Origin: Amylostereum areolatum
Taxonomy: Eukaryota; Basidiomycota; Agaricomycetes; Russulales; Stereaceae
Length of the DNA: 64,000 nt
Assembly (NCBI GenBank): GCA_012932865.1
Contig: SAXG01000030.1
Coordinates: 62,001 to 126,000, forward strand
Direction: 5' to 3'
The notes beneath the pieces are model-generated. The model saw nothing but the letters and a program-made list of their open reading frames with translations, was not told where the DNA came from and searched no databases. A program made the position numbers and the translations under genes. Of the stretch, positions 34,193 through 50,605 are shown in pieces. Numbering within the stretch: position 1 is the first letter of the stretch; the number at the start of each line of letters is the position of its first letter.

Positions 34193-35790
34193 TCAGCGAT
34201 CCCATGTTTCCAAACACCGCTGAGGGTGAGGCCCTAGCCAGCGCCGAGTCCCCGTCTTATCCATTGCGCCCAGTCTCCGACTTCTCTCCCGAGGCCGTCT
34301 GTCGGTGAAAGACAGCGCAAGGGTGACCGCGCGCAGGCGCGGAAAGAACCGCAACACTGCCGTCGACGGGGTCCTGTCGACCAAGGTGATGCTGAGCCCG
34401 GAGGAAGGTGCGGAGAGTGGCCGCGCGCACGAGCTCCCGGCAGTACCTGAACCCTTAACCAATCCTCGAATCCAGCTGGTTCGCCTCGATGCGCAGGTCT
34501 GCACCGGAGGGGACGAGCCCATGGTCGCGCGAAGCACGTCGACGCCTCCACCCTTGGGGCTCCGCGAGTCGAACGCGATGCGCACGTCCGATCGGATCCG
34601 GCAACTTGTCGAACGTTGTCCGGCGAGGGTCGCTGTACAACATCGGAGTTCGAGCCGTGGAGAGCGCAGAGTCGAGGGGTCGTGGGGGAGGATACCGGCG
34701 CGCGTGCGACGCGATGGAGCAGGTCGTGAAGCTTCCAGGCAACGTGAGGGTGGCGCGCGAGAAAGTGGTGCAAAGGGGGACGACTCGAGTAGCTCGCGCA
34801 CGGAGGGCGAAGTGCTGAGTCGGAGAGTCCCGAGATGGGGAAGAGAGACGACAGGAGGGTGCGGACGATGTGGGTGGACGGTGAGGAAGACAATTTATGA
34901 GGATGAGAGTCTCGAGGAGGGGCATCCTGGTGAGGGCGGCGAGGAAGTCGTCGTATTTGGGGGCTACGTAGTCCGCCGGATTGTGTGGGAGGTGCTCGGC
35001 GGAGGGATCAAAGGAAAAGAGGAGATTGAGAGGATGAGTGGGGGCTAGCCAGGGAGGGGTAGGTGATTTTGAGGTAGGTGACGCTCGCGAAAGTGAGGGC
35101 AGCCCAGCGAACGAAGCATCCGGTGATCCGAATGAAGTCGAGGTTGGGCGCATTGTCAGCGAACATTTTGGGGGGAAGGAGGAGGATGATGGGGTTTGGC
35201 ATGGCCGTGACGCCATCGAGGATCAGGGATTCTAAAAGGGGTGCGGGGGACTTGAAGACCTTGACAATGACGAAGAGGTCGACGACGACGTTGTCGAGAA
35301 TGAGATGTCGGATGCGGTGTCCTTGTTCGCCGAGCTGATCAACGACATTGGGCGAAAGCGTTTCGGGGAGGGCGAAGGGGTGGGGTCTGGAGATGTATAA
35401 AGAGGGGTTTGTATGTCTCTGTATACAGAGTGTGTGCGTCCGGGACCTCCGGAGCATTTCTTTCGTCCATTCGGAATCCCTGTCGAACGCGATGCAGGCT
35501 CCAAAGCGCGGAAAAGTCGAGGGCGACCTGGCGCCAGCGATGGCAAACGTGTGTGACCTTGATCCATCCAAGTCGGTTAGTCGAGCGTGTCTTGAGAGGG
35601 CGCTCCAGAAAGGTGCTTCGCGTGAAGATCATGTAAAGGATTTCTGGAGGGAGCTTGGAAGATGGGGATCAGGGCGTTGTGACGGCCAGCGTCGAAGGCA
35701 GATATTGGAGTTGGTTCGACCACGACCTCAGACTTCTTTCTTCATAGTGGGATCCACTTTCTGCACCGTGGAGCTGGTTGTTGGATGATA
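34193..35790 (-). pseudogene. F-box-like pseudogene with several frameshifts
   Basis: The minus strand keeps the family pattern in pieces. SKLPPEILYMIF and GWIKVTHVCHRWRQVALDFSALW are the F-box. LESLILDGVTAMPNPIILLLPPKMFADNAPNLDFIRITGCFVRWAALTF-type strands and MPLLETLILINCLPHRP follow. Frame changes are needed just before the F-box (near 35665), just after it (near 35500), near 35030 and again downstream. It is clearly homologous to the F-box copies at 26205 and 36448. Confidence 0.8.
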
Positions 35791-36447
35791 CGCGAGTCTA
35801 GATCACAAAGACTTAGCAGTCAGATACCGCTGAGTCGTACGACACGCGAATGTACCTGTCAGTTGACTCAGGATCTCCTTCACCTAAACTTTCGCTCGCT
35901 GTATACACCATTGATTCTCCTGAACTGACAAAGAAAGTCTTCGAGATGAAGTGGAAAAGGCCAGAGGTGACTTCAGCGGTGGCCGGCCGTCGTGACGGTC
36001 GCTGCTCGACGAAGTTGGGCGCCGGTAGCGTCACATCCATGATTGACTTGGTCACATCCTAGACTCACCAGTCACAGTAGTCCGGCTAGCGCGCGTTCAT
36101 TTGAATCCTCTTGAAGTTGTAGGGGGGCATGCCGGTCAGAAGGTATTCCGATGGGGCGTTGGTGCGATAGCGGGCTACTAATACAGGTATGAAGGTGCAA
36201 GCAAAGTTGCAAGCTCCTCGAATCACTTGCAATGCTTGTGCCGTAGATGATCTTATCTTATCGCGCAGCCGTGACTTCCTGTATATCCGTGTACAGTGGG
36301 ATCGGCGGGCTTTGGGCGGGCTCACGCGTACGCATTCCGATGCACATCGACGAGTCAACGAATCGATTGTCCTTTCGATAAACATTATACCGATAGATTT
36401 CACAACGCCCCTGCAGCCATCGCAACTGGAGAAAAGAAAGGACAATA
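35791..36447. other. No gene recognised
   Basis: Spacer between two F-box copies; short ORFs only. Confidence 0.4.
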
Positions 36448-38426
36448 TCAGCATCGCATGTCCTTCAACCAAGGACTAAAAGCAGACTTACGCAGCTCCT
36501 CAAGCATCGCAAAGGGTGGCCCGAGATCATAATCGTCCGAGAAGATGATAGAGTCCGAGTGGGAATCCACGGCTGAGTCAAAGTCGTTCATCATCGCCCA
36601 CGTCTCCACGTCCATCTGCGCCTCGGATCCCGTCGACTCTTCCTCCTCGTCCCAGAGCACCTCCGGAACCAACGCCTTCAGCTTATCCACGTCTACCGGC
36701 CTCACGGTGCACAGGCCTATGACCAGCGCCTTCGGTCCGGCCTCTTTCGCGAGCCGCGCCTTCAGCCAGCGCAGAAAGAGCGTGCGGAAGATGCCCTTCT
36801 CCTTTCCGTATTGTTGGCGCGCGTCGAACTCGGTGTGCCTCAAAGAGAGAGTCTGTAGGTCGGGGAAGAGGAAGCTGATGGCCTGCTTCTTGGTTTTGGG
36901 CTTTCCTTCGGGAGCTGGAGGCGGTGGAGCGTGCGGGTTTGGGAGAGAGAGAGCCTTGGACGCGGGAAGTGCAGCGTACGAAGCTAGCGCAAGACGTTGC
37001 ACCTCTTGACAGCGGCCGAACATGTTCATAAAGATCTCCGGCGTCCACAAGGTACCCCACCCTTCAACATGGACAGACTTCAGCTTTCGTAGCACTGCGG
37101 ATGAAAACGCTTCATCGCGCATGAAGTCGAGGGCGTCCATGCTCTGCGAGAGGCCTGAGTGCCCCGCGTAACGTTCGTGGGCCTTGAATTCGAGTTCCAT
37201 CCAAAAGACCGGTGACTTGGGCTTCAAATTTATGACGTGGCGTTCCACGTAGTCAAGGAAGGCTATGGACAGTCCGTCTTTGTCGGTGATCGTGACGGAC
37301 AGCGGTGGACCGACACTTGTCGCGAAAGCTATCATATGTGGTTTGAGCAGTGCCAGCAGCAACTGTGCGTCGTTGTCTACGGTGGAGGACCTGGAAGGGC
37401 AAACGACGGTGATCTTGGTAAAGGACGGGTGCTCGATTGTGCGGAGGCATCCAAGGCAGTCCCGGACATCGCCTCGAAGAGAGAGGGTTGAAAGCTGGAG
37501 TAGTGATATTCGTGCAGATTCTGGGACGAAATCTGATGGGATGTGAGGGATAGAGTGTTCTGCTGCGAGGACTTCCAGCCCCGGCATCTGGCCGATGCAG
37601 TGAACGAAGTCACTCCATGTGGACGAGCGGGGGGTACCGTTGTATACGTTGGGCTGATTTCGCTTCAGGACGAGTTCGGTCAACCCCCGGAAATTCTGGA
37701 GTGTGCTCCAGACGCAGTTGCAAGCGCTCAAGGACGACTGCGACGAAGGTTGGGGGCATTTTGCGCGAACAGAGTGGAAGGGACAACGAAGGCACGGCGA
37801 GCGAGGCCGTCATCGTTGCCAACCAGTTCAAGAGTGTGTAGGAAAGGGGCAGGCAGGGAGAGGAATTGTTCGACGTGGGTGGAATTATGAGAAACTCGGC
37901 GAATCCGCACCTCCGCGATGCGTGGGTGCTTGAGGATGCGTTCCAGCTGGTTCACGTTCGTCGATGGCAGTGAAGAGTATGGGGTGTCGACGGTATTGAG
38001 ATGCAGCGCCGCCTCCTTGACCCTAGAAAGCGATTCGTCCAGCCAGTCGTCTCCAAGGGTGAGGACGAGCCCGCTCCAAAGGCTGGGATTTTCCAGCGCG
38101 ACGCGTCGCCAACGTTGTGAGACATGCGAGACGTTGATCCACCCCAGCTTTTGAAATGGGATCGAGTAGGAATTTCCTGCTGGAGGGCAGTCGATAGAGA
38201 GAACCTTGAAGACCAGCGCAAGGACCTCTGGTGGAAGCCTTGCTATGGGTACCAGCGCATTCCGCTGGGGTAGAACCCTCCTCATGGCCGTCTTCAGCGC
38301 CGCAAGTTCTCGGTCCACTCTTTGAAGAGCTTGCGATGCGCCATCAGAGGAGTGTATGCTTGTGGGATCCAAACGTCCGAATCGCGAAAGCAGCAGGTCT
38401 ACGTAGGCGTTGCTAAGCAAATACAC
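36448..38426 (-). pseudogene. F-box-like gene with a single frameshift
   Basis: Two long minus-strand reading frames abut. The upper one (38426 down to 37728) carries the F-box (IARLPPEVLALVFKVL ... GWINVSHVSQRWRRVALENPSLW) and ends FAQNAPNLRR. The lower one (37731 to 36448) continues the leucine-rich part from LSACNCVWSTLQNFRGLTELVL. Comparison with the copy at 26205 shows these belong together (APRLRSIALTDYHFQW matches APNLRR..LSACNCVW). One base is missing near 37725 and no intron fits. Total about 650 codons, longer than the 26205 copy. A fresh pseudogene, or a sequencing error in a real gene. Confidence 0.78.
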
Positions 38427-42802
<4,376 letters not shown>

Positions 42803-43154
42803 ATTCCGGCGAGCAGCCGTCACAAATGAACCTAAAGTTTCTTTTTCCTCTGGGTAGCTCGAAGATCTGCTGTATGTATCTCTACCGGATATAATTATAT
42901 GTATCTTGCTTGACATCCGATCGTGAACTGGCGAGAGCATGAAACGCAAGACCTTATAAAATAGAATCACCAGGCTGAGATGGCGTCGTTGAGAATTGCG
43001 CGCATGGCGGTTTGCTGGCTAGCAGGACGGTTACAGAGGCCAGAGATAAGTGAAGGGCGGTGAACACACTTTTCAGCCATCTTGAAGAGGACACCCTGGT
43101 CCTGTCGCACCCATCGCGACGTCCCTTGTCAAGACGGTCGATCCTGCGCGCCTC
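42803..43154. other. Convergent intergenic region
   Basis: It lies between the peroxidase stop and the DUF3128 stop and serves as the 3' UTRs of both. Nothing else seen. Confidence 0.5.
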
Positions 43155-43710
43155 TCAATCCACCAACGTCCCATCGTCATACACCGCGCCCGTATCCCTC
43201 GGAGGAAAATCCTTCAGCGGTTCCCTACACACGCAGCGCCTCGTCAGCTCGCCCGCTCGTACCACGAATTGAAGGACCAGAAAAAGCATCCGGAAATCGA
43301 GGACGAACGCGCACCTCCGGATCTCCCACACGTTCTCGCTGCTCGCGCCCAGCCTCCTTCGCGCCCACCACTCGGCCCGATGGCGTATCCACTCGTCGCG
43401 CTTTTGCTCGGGGTGCAGCCGGTTGTTGCTCATGCAGAACTTGAACGCGTGGAAGCGGCCGGCGCAACGCGCCATTTCGCCGTGACGGTAGAGGGACTTG
43501 AATTGCGAGCTGAGCACTGGTGTGTGGCTGTCAGAGATGTGAAGTTCGGTAGATGGGTGTACGTTGGTGCGTACTGTTGCAGGTGAGGAAGTCGTCGAAG
43601 AGGGACATGCATGAGGGGATGTCGTCCGTGGTCGGGTGCAGGCTTCGGAGGCGGATCTCCTCTTCTTTGACGGTTTGGGAGAATTCTTCGGGTGTGCATG
43701 TCGCTGACAT
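43155..43710 (-). CDS. DUF3128 (Emi1-like) small Cys-motif protein
   Basis: ATG at 43710-43708. Exon 1 is 43710-43575, the intron 43574-43517, and exon 2 runs from 43516. A further intron of about 90 bp (GTGCGCG...TGTGTAG) brings EIR to EPLKDFPPRDTGAVYDDG. The N-terminus is acidic. The core is CMSLFDDFLTCNMLSSQFKSLY, then MARCAGRFHAFKFCM and HPEQKRDEWIRHRAEWWARRRLG. The paired cysteines and the WIRHRAEWW motif fit DUF3128, which includes yeast Emi1. Twin-Cys spacing suggests mitochondrial intermembrane space import, by inference. It is divergent from the HAD gene, with 279 bp between start codons. Confidence 0.83.
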
Positions 43711-43989
43711 TTTGATGTTTTCCCCTCTTTCGTCCGATGTGAGAAAGTGGGTAAGATAGCAGGAGTAGGGACTTGGGGGACCTTCGACGGAGGAGGAGAC
43801 GAGACGAAGTGCGGGTTCGGAGATTCGGAAGAATCCACGTGGCTATTAGGCTACCGCCGTTCCTCCAGAGTCCAACCCGGGTCACTCCAACACCAAGTTT
43901 CAAGTGGTCTCTTTGGTCCTCCTCGTTCAGCCATCGCCAGAAGAAATTCTCCTGCATTGGGATATCATACGGTTCGACATGCAAGCGCG

Positions 43990-44970
43990 ATGAGCACCAA
44001 GATCCGTCTGGTCACCTTCGACGCGCTGCACACCCTCATCACGCCCCGCAAGCCCTTTCACGTCCAATACTCCGAGGTCTTCACGCCCTACTTCGGCGCT
44101 CTCGAGCCCGACGCCCTTGCGCGCTCCTTCAAGCGCGGTACGCACGCCCTCACTCCTTTCTGTCGAGCTTCCTGACGCATCGGGCGGCGGTACGCAGCCC
44201 TGAAGCAAGTTGCCGTCGAACAGCCGGCGTACAAATCTGGGGTGGAAACGTGGTGGACCGAAGTGATTCGCAGGACGGCGACGGGCGCGGGCGCGGACCC
44301 CGCCGTGGTCGACAAGAGCCTGAAGACGATAGTGCCGCGGCTGATGCGCCGCTTCAGCTCGAGGGAGGGGTACCGGCTCTTCGGGGACGCGGGGCCCTCG
44401 CGTACGTTCCACTTCTCTCTCACAATTTCAACCCATAAGGCTAACGGGAGGGGGATAGTGCGCGCGTTGGAGGGGATGGGCGTGAAGACGGGGCTGGTGA
44501 CGAACGCGGATTCCAGGATACGTGCGCACTTTCTTTCTTTTTGTTTTTTTAGGGAGACAGAGGGCTCATGGGAGGGACAGTGAAGGCGTTGAGCGACCTT
44601 GGCGCGCTCAAGCAGCTTTCTCCCATCGTCGTGAGCGAGCGGGAAGGCATGGCTAAGCCCTCCCCGCGCATGTTCCTCCTCGCCGCCGAACGCGCGCGCG
44701 TGATGCCTGCGGAGACCGTGCACGTCGGGGACGACTACGACGAGTGCGTTTCCCCCCATTTCTCTTGGAACCCTCCTCACACCCGCGGGATCGCGCAGGG
44801 ACTACGTTGGCGCCGAGAACGCGGCGATGCACGCGTTTCTGTTGCGAAGGCCGGGCGAGGAGGGCAAAGACCAGCCGAAGGAGCCGGGGGAAGATTTGTC
44901 GCAGGTCCGCGTGGCGACGAGCTTGAGCTGGGTGGTCAATTGGGTGCGGAAGCGGAACGAGGCAGCCTAA
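43990..44970 (+). CDS. HAD-superfamily hydrolase (HDHD3-like)
   Basis: ATG 43990, TAA 44968-44970, with several small introns. The first is 44138-44196; others follow GDAGPS, NADSR and GDDYD. Motif I is VTFDALHTL (nucleophile Asp 11), then a cap region (YSEVFTPYFGALEPDALARSFKRALKQV...YKSGVETWW). Motif II lies around GLVTNADSR, the Lys of motif III in GMAKPSPRMF, and motif IV is HVGDDYD. The arrangement matches HAD-like phosphatases of the HDHD3/DREG-2 type. Substrate unknown. A decayed copy of its 5' end lies at 11405-11545. It is convergent with bS6m, 171 bp apart. Confidence 0.88.
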
Positions 44971-45141
44971 CGCGGTTCTCTTCGGCGAGCCGCTGAAAAC
45001 GAAGGGCACGCTCCTCCCAAGTCTTCGCCCGAGCGCGGTATGCGTGTGTGTGTGCGGAGAATGGGGATGTATTATACCAGAAATATATATGCATGCGTCG
45101 TACCATGGCCCCCCGTCCACGGAAAACCCCCTCTCGAAACT

Positions 45142-45652
45142 CTATGCGGCAGCGTACGAGTACGTGGTCGGGGCCTTGCGGTCGAAAACGAGCGTTTGCT
45201 CCGGCTTGCGCTCCGCTCGCGCGACGTCCTCGATGCGCTCGCCCATCTTGAGCATCGTCGCGCGGATCACGCGCGGGTCTTTTCGCAGAAGCTTGAACAG
45301 GTCCCGCTGGTTCGTGGGCGACGCGTCGAAGTGCATCGTCCAGTAGCTGTTGCGTGGGACGCATCGACGTCAATCTCCGCGGGAGAGCGCGAGGAGAAGA
45401 GGGGGGGCACGCACTCGCCGAAGCTATGGTTCACTTTGTGGCTGCGCATGCGCTGGGGCAGCGTTTTGAGCCCCCAGTAGCGCAAGCCGCGCACGACGCC
45501 GCCCTGGCCCATGACATGCGTGGCCGACTGGCGCACGAGTCCTTGGATGTGGACCTGGGTCTCGTCAGAGAGGAAGAAAGAGGCGAAAGAAAAGGGCGAC
45601 GCACAAAATCGCGGTTATGGGCTGCGATGCATACGAGCTGGTAGAAGGGCAT
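45142..45652 (-). CDS. MRP17: Mitochondrial small ribosomal subunit protein bS6m
   Basis: ATG 45652-45650, first exon 45652-45605 (MPFYQLVCIAAHNRDF). After an intron ending in CCCAG, the second exon reads VHIQGLVRQSATHVM and GGVVRGLRYWGLKTLPQRM. A second intron then precedes YWTMHFDASPTNQRDLFKLLRKDPRVIRATMLKMG, with TAG at 45144-45142. About 130 aa. The LPQRM and YW.MHFDASP elements and the RKDPRVIR strand are typical of bacterial-type S6 in fungal mitochondria, where it binds 12S-type rRNA in the small-subunit platform. The Ty3 element at 45978 inserted about 325 bp upstream of its start codon. Confidence 0.92.
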
Positions 45653-45972
45653 CGTCGGCGAGCGGGAAGGGAAACGCGACGCGGGGTGAGAGGAGGAAGT
45701 GTGCACCCAGGGGGGGTGCGGACGCGGATTCCGGCACTCCAACCCCAGCGAGGACCCCGGACACCGTCAACCGAGGTGACGAGATAAGATTCGTTAGATT
45801 GGCCAGATAAGAGCATCTGCTACTGTGCAGCAGTGAGTATCAGCTCGCTAACATCGCTCCTGCGAGTTCTGGAGCATAGGTGTAAAGGCATTTGATGAAC
45901 GACAGTCAATATTCGAGGAATACATGTCTTGCAGCAAATATGGCACTGGTTGATCTTTTCCGAAGGCAAACA
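45653..45972. other. bS6m upstream region
   Basis: Short upstream or promoter interval ending at the retrotransposon target site; no other feature seen. Confidence 0.5.
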
Positions 45973-45977
45973 TATGG
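45973..45977. repeat. Ty3 target-site duplication, left
   Basis: TATGG directly before the left LTR, matching 53543-53547. Confidence 0.9.
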
Positions 45978-46435
45978 TGTCAGCAACGACTAGTGCGACA
46001 GCACCAAGTTACGACACAGCTGACTAGAAGATGAGGACAACAGAGGGGAGCCGATCAGACACGGCGACAGACGAGGGGAAGCAAGCAAAGTCGGTAGAAT
46101 TGACTAGCTCGAGATAGGGACCATGTACAGCGAGAGGGAGCCTTATATACATGAGAGGAGAGAGACTTAGGTAAGCAACCAATACACGGCGATCAGTAAG
46201 CAGACCAAGTATAAGTAAGCAGTCGTATGTAAAAGAGCACAGCATGAGTCAGTATTGTACAGCATGAGTCAGGGGAAAGGAGTCAGACCCGGGCCGAGAT
46301 GAGTCACGTGGGCCCGGGTGGGATACAGATGAACCGGGTTCGGGCCGAAGTGGAGCCGGGCCGGTGATAAGCCAATAAGTCCTAAAGCGTGTAACCGATG
46401 TAAGGTAAAAAGAAAATTATAGACCGTTCATGACA
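45978..46435 (-). repeat. 3' LTR (left copy), 458 bp
   Basis: It begins TGTCAGCAACG and ends CGTTCATGACA. A minus-strand purine tract (AAGGAAGGGGTGA) adjoins it at the pol side as the polypurine tract. Confidence 0.93.
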
Positions 46436-49400
46436 TCACCCCTTCCTTAGATTCGACGTCCTCGTCGCAATCAGATCCAGCTTCCTCTTCCGCCAGGAGT
46501 TCCCAACGATTAAGGCGTGCAGGTTTCGGGGCACCCGGGTGCTCGCGGTGGAAGTCGTCGATACGTTTCTTGGCATTCTGGAGATTGGCAAGAGGTTCCC
46601 AAGTATTGTCATTGTCTGGGTAGCCTTTCCATTTGACAAGGTACTTGAAGCCGCGACCAACTCTCTTGGAGTCTATAATCCTTTCGACCTCATAGACTTC
46701 CTCTCCTTGGACTAACTCTGGGGGTGGAGGTGCAGGTGCTTTCTGATTGTCAAAGGCGGGACCGTTGTGTGGGGATAGGAGGGACTCGTTGAAGACCGGA
46801 TGTTTTCGTGACCAGGATGCAGGGAGGCGAAGCTTGTAAGCCGATGCTCCGACTTTTTCCAGGATTTCGAAAGGACCAAAGCGCTTGTCATCTAGCTTTT
46901 GCATAGGACGTGCCGTTTTGATTACGGTTTGGCCATCTCTGGTCTTGGCTTCCAGCCAGACGAAGTCGCCGATTTTGTAATCTATTGGTTCGTCCTTCTT
47001 GCGATCGTAAAAGCGCTTTTGATCATCCTGTGCTGCCTTTAGCGCAGAGCGGGCTTCCTCATAGATGTCTCGCATGCGTTGTGCAAACTCGTTCGCCGAT
47101 GGGTTGTCTGTCTCACGTCGAGGGTTTGTCCCCAGGTAGAGTTCCCGACCATAGTTGGCAAAGTTGGGAGACATCCCAATCGAACTATGGACCATGTTGT
47201 TGAGCGCAGTCATGGCAAGTGGGAGGTAACGTGTCCAATTGTCCTGTCGTTGATTGACAAAGATGCGAAGGTAGTTTTCCATGGTCATGTTGGAGCGTTC
47301 GGTCTGTCCGTCCGTCTGAGGGTGATACGCCGTGGACGGGTTCCCTTCAATGCCTAACAGTTGGAACAATGCCGTGGTGAATTTGGAGACAAACACGCTG
47401 CCACGGTCGCTGATGATCTTTCTAGGAATTCCATGATGGGGGACCACCTCGCGTAGGTACTCGAAGGCGAGTTCGTCCTCCGTTAGGTCTTTGGTCGTGG
47501 CCCAGAATACAACCTGCTTGGTACCCATGCAGTTCACATTGCAGATGGCGTCTTTTCCATCCGAGACTGGGAGCGGCATGACAAAGTCGATGGATACATG
47601 CTCCCAAGGCGCTTGTGGCGGGTCATGTGGGTGGAGTGGAGCGGCAATGCGATCATGTCTAATCTTGGTACGTTGGCAGGTCTCACATCCTTCAACATAT
47701 TTCCGGACATTGTCTCTAATGGCAGGCCACCAGTAGTTGCGCGTGATGAGCTCGTGGGTCTTGTATCGTCCTGGATGACCGACAAGCGGGCCATCATGAT
47801 GAGCTTGGATGATGTCTGCACGGAGTCCTTTGTCTCTTGGGACATAGAGTCTGTGTTGCCAGGTGACCATTCCGTCTGCGTGTTCCAGCCATCCCTTCAC
47901 TTTGAGTGCTAAGGCGCGTTCTACTGCATGGTCTCGGAGTAAGGTAGCCTCCTGAATCCGCTCAATGAAGACATTGTCAGGTCCATTGGTTATAATTCCT
48001 GCATGGTTGAGGGCGCGAAAGAGTTCTGGTTTCAGGAGGACAATGTTTTCATTGTCTTTCTCCCCCTTCTCAAGGCCCGCTAGTCGGGAAATAGCATCGG
48101 GTTTACCCATTGTTTTGCCAGGCTTGTGGAGTAGCGTACAATGATACTCTTGTAGCTCCGTTAACCATCGTGCTTGTCTCCGATTTAGCTTCTGCGCCTT
48201 GCGGAAGTACGTGAGATTGCAATGATCCGACCAGATTTCAAACTCCTGTCGTGCCCCCATGAGGTATTGTCTCCATTCCTCTAGCGTCGTCATGATAGCC
48301 AGTAATTCCTTGTCATAAATCTCATAGTTCCTCTCAGCTTCGCTGAGGGACTTTGAGAGGAAGGCGACCGGGTGCCATTTGCCATTGTCCTGTTGTTGCG
48401 AAAGTACCGCGCCCGTGGCATAGTCAGAGGAGTCCGCCTCGACACGGAACTGTCCATCGTCTGTAGGGATTGCTAGAACTGGCTGCGATGTTATACGTCG
48501 CTTGAGTTCCTCAAAAGCCTCCTGCTGTGGGGTGTCCCAGACCCATTCCGTCTTCCCAGTGAGTCTAGTCATTGGGTGAGCAATGCCACTGAAGTCCTTG
48601 ATAAAGCGACGGTAGAAGTTGCAAAAGCCCAAAAATGATTGAAGTTGTTTCTTCGTTTTGGGGGCTGGCCAATTGGTGATTGCCGCGACCTTTGCTAGAT
48701 CCATGCGAACCCTTCCTCCGCCGACAATCATGCCCAGGTATTCGATTTCTGCCTTCTCAAACTCGCACTTTTCTGGCTTCAGATAGAGTTTGTTTTCTCG
48801 CAGGATCCGAAGGACCTCCTTGACTATTCGACGATGTTCTTCTAGCGTATGTGTGAAGATGAGGATGTCGTCCAAATAGACGACCACGACTCCTTGGTGG
48901 ATCAAGTCTTTGAACAGGTCATTCATCATGGCTTGGAACGTAGACGGGGAGTTGGTGAGTCCAAAGAACATGACCGTAGGCTCGTAGAGACCTTTGTTCG
49001 TGCGGAATGCAGCTTTCCACTCGTCCCCTTCTTTAATCCGAACATTGTTGTACCCCCATCGGACATCGAGCTTGGTAAAGTGCCGTGCTCCTTTAAGTTT
49101 GTCAACCAACTCTTGGATGAGCGGGGAGCGGGGTAACGGTTCTTTATTGTCATCTCATTGAGCTTTCGATAGTCCTGCACAGGACGTAGCGAGCCGTCTT
49201 TTTTCTTGATGAAGAAGAATGGGGAGGCCATGGGTGATTTGGACGGTTGGATCCGGCCAGATCTCAGGTTCTCTTCCAGAAAGGCGTCCAGTTGCTTCTG
49301 CTCGTCCAATGTGAGGGGGTAAACTTTGCAATCAACCGGTTTGAAGTTAGGAGTGAGCTCAATGGCGTGGTCCCATGGGCGTCGCTCAGGGAGCTTGTCG

Positions 49401-50605
49401 AAGTCATCTTTGTCAAAGATGTCCTTGAATTCGTGGTACGCCGTTGGGACTCGCTCAGAGAAGGTCTGTTCCTTTTTCTTAGCGTGCTCTTCAATTGCAA
49501 TGTCCGATGCATGGGTCCGGATGTGGTATGTCGCTTTGTAGCCATCCCAGTCGAAAGCAAACAGCTGCTCGTCCTTTTCCATGTGGACTGGCTCTTCCTC
49601 CTCCTCTTCATCCTCATCGATATTGAGGAGGGGAGGGGGACGAGAGCAGCTGATAGGGCATCGGTCAAATTCAATTGACCCGGATTTCCAGTCGATGTGA
49701 GGGTTGTGCTTCTTTAGCCACTCATGTCCAATGAAAAGGTCCGTATCTCCTAGATTGGAGACCGCCAGGTCAATGTTTTCTTCATGGTCTTGAATATTTA
49801 GGCGAAGTGTGACATATTCCGTAATGGGACCTCCTGTGTTGAGAGTGCCGTCTGCATTTCGTACTGGGATTGGGCGAGCAGTCCGTCGCGTGGGGATGTG
49901 ATTTTCCTGCACAAACTTCGTGTTGATACACGAGCCAGTGCAACCACTGTCCAGGAGTGCGAGAGCTTTGACAATGCGTTTGGAATCTACCACCAGTTGT
50001 GTGGGAATGACCGTTTGTTCCTTGGCGCTGGCGGAGCGTATGAACTGCATAGGAGTGGCGAGCTCTAGTAGAGCTTGACATGCTAACTCGTCTCCCATGC
50101 CAGTTATTTCCTTGATGGCTTCATAAGTAGCCTCGTCACGGCGTCGGTGGTGTGTCCAGATGCGAAGGATTGCAATCGCACTTTCGGGTTTGTCTTCCCT
50201 TAAGCGACGAAGCGTCCATTGAGCCGTTCCAGGTGCCATATAACATGATTTGGGCGCCGTGCCCCTTCCATCTCACGGCGTTGTCCCTGACTTCACAGGG
50301 TCCATATCCAAAACCGAGTCCGTATCCAAAGCCGTATCCAAAACTGAAGCCGAAACCGAAGCCATATCCAAAGCCGAAGGCTCACAAATCGAGGCCTGAG
50401 TATCTAAAATAACAACGGGACGCGTGCCCGTACCGATAGAGTCCGTAAGAGAAGTCATAATGGGGATATCCCCCGTAGTAGTACAGTCCGAATCAACAAT
50501 GCGCATATGTAAACGAGAACCAGGCCACCGAGGCGCCACAAAACCAGACGAGCGAGAAACAGAAACTTGGGCTTCAGATGCCGTGTACATCGTCAGCCCC
50601 CTCAA
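46428..50605 (-). pseudogene. Ty3 pol polyprotein (protease, RT, RNase H, integrase, chromodomain), frame-broken
   Basis: The pol frame opens at about 50605, just past gag and in another frame. A TGA at 50275-50273 interrupts it. The protease has LLDSGCTGSCI. RT follows, with a frameshift near 49122-49140, where NRYP meets PLIQELVDKL with two extra C in C-runs. Downstream are YLDDIL, RNase H (VEADSSDYATGAVLS), an integrase zinc finger (GHPGRYKTHELITRNYWWP), and the DDE triad (D in IDFVMPLP, D in IISDRGSVF, E in DGQTERS). The chromodomain (YEVERIIDSK...YLVKWKGYPDNDNTWEP) ends pol. Each domain is otherwise intact. Confidence 0.9.
50290..50392. repeat. Degenerate 6/12-bp repeat in the gag-pol junction
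   Basis: Words such as CCGTATCCAAAG, CCATATCCAAAG and CCGAAACCGAAG recur about ten times. The repeat is in the pol-frame segment just upstream of the TGA at 50275. Confidence 0.7.
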
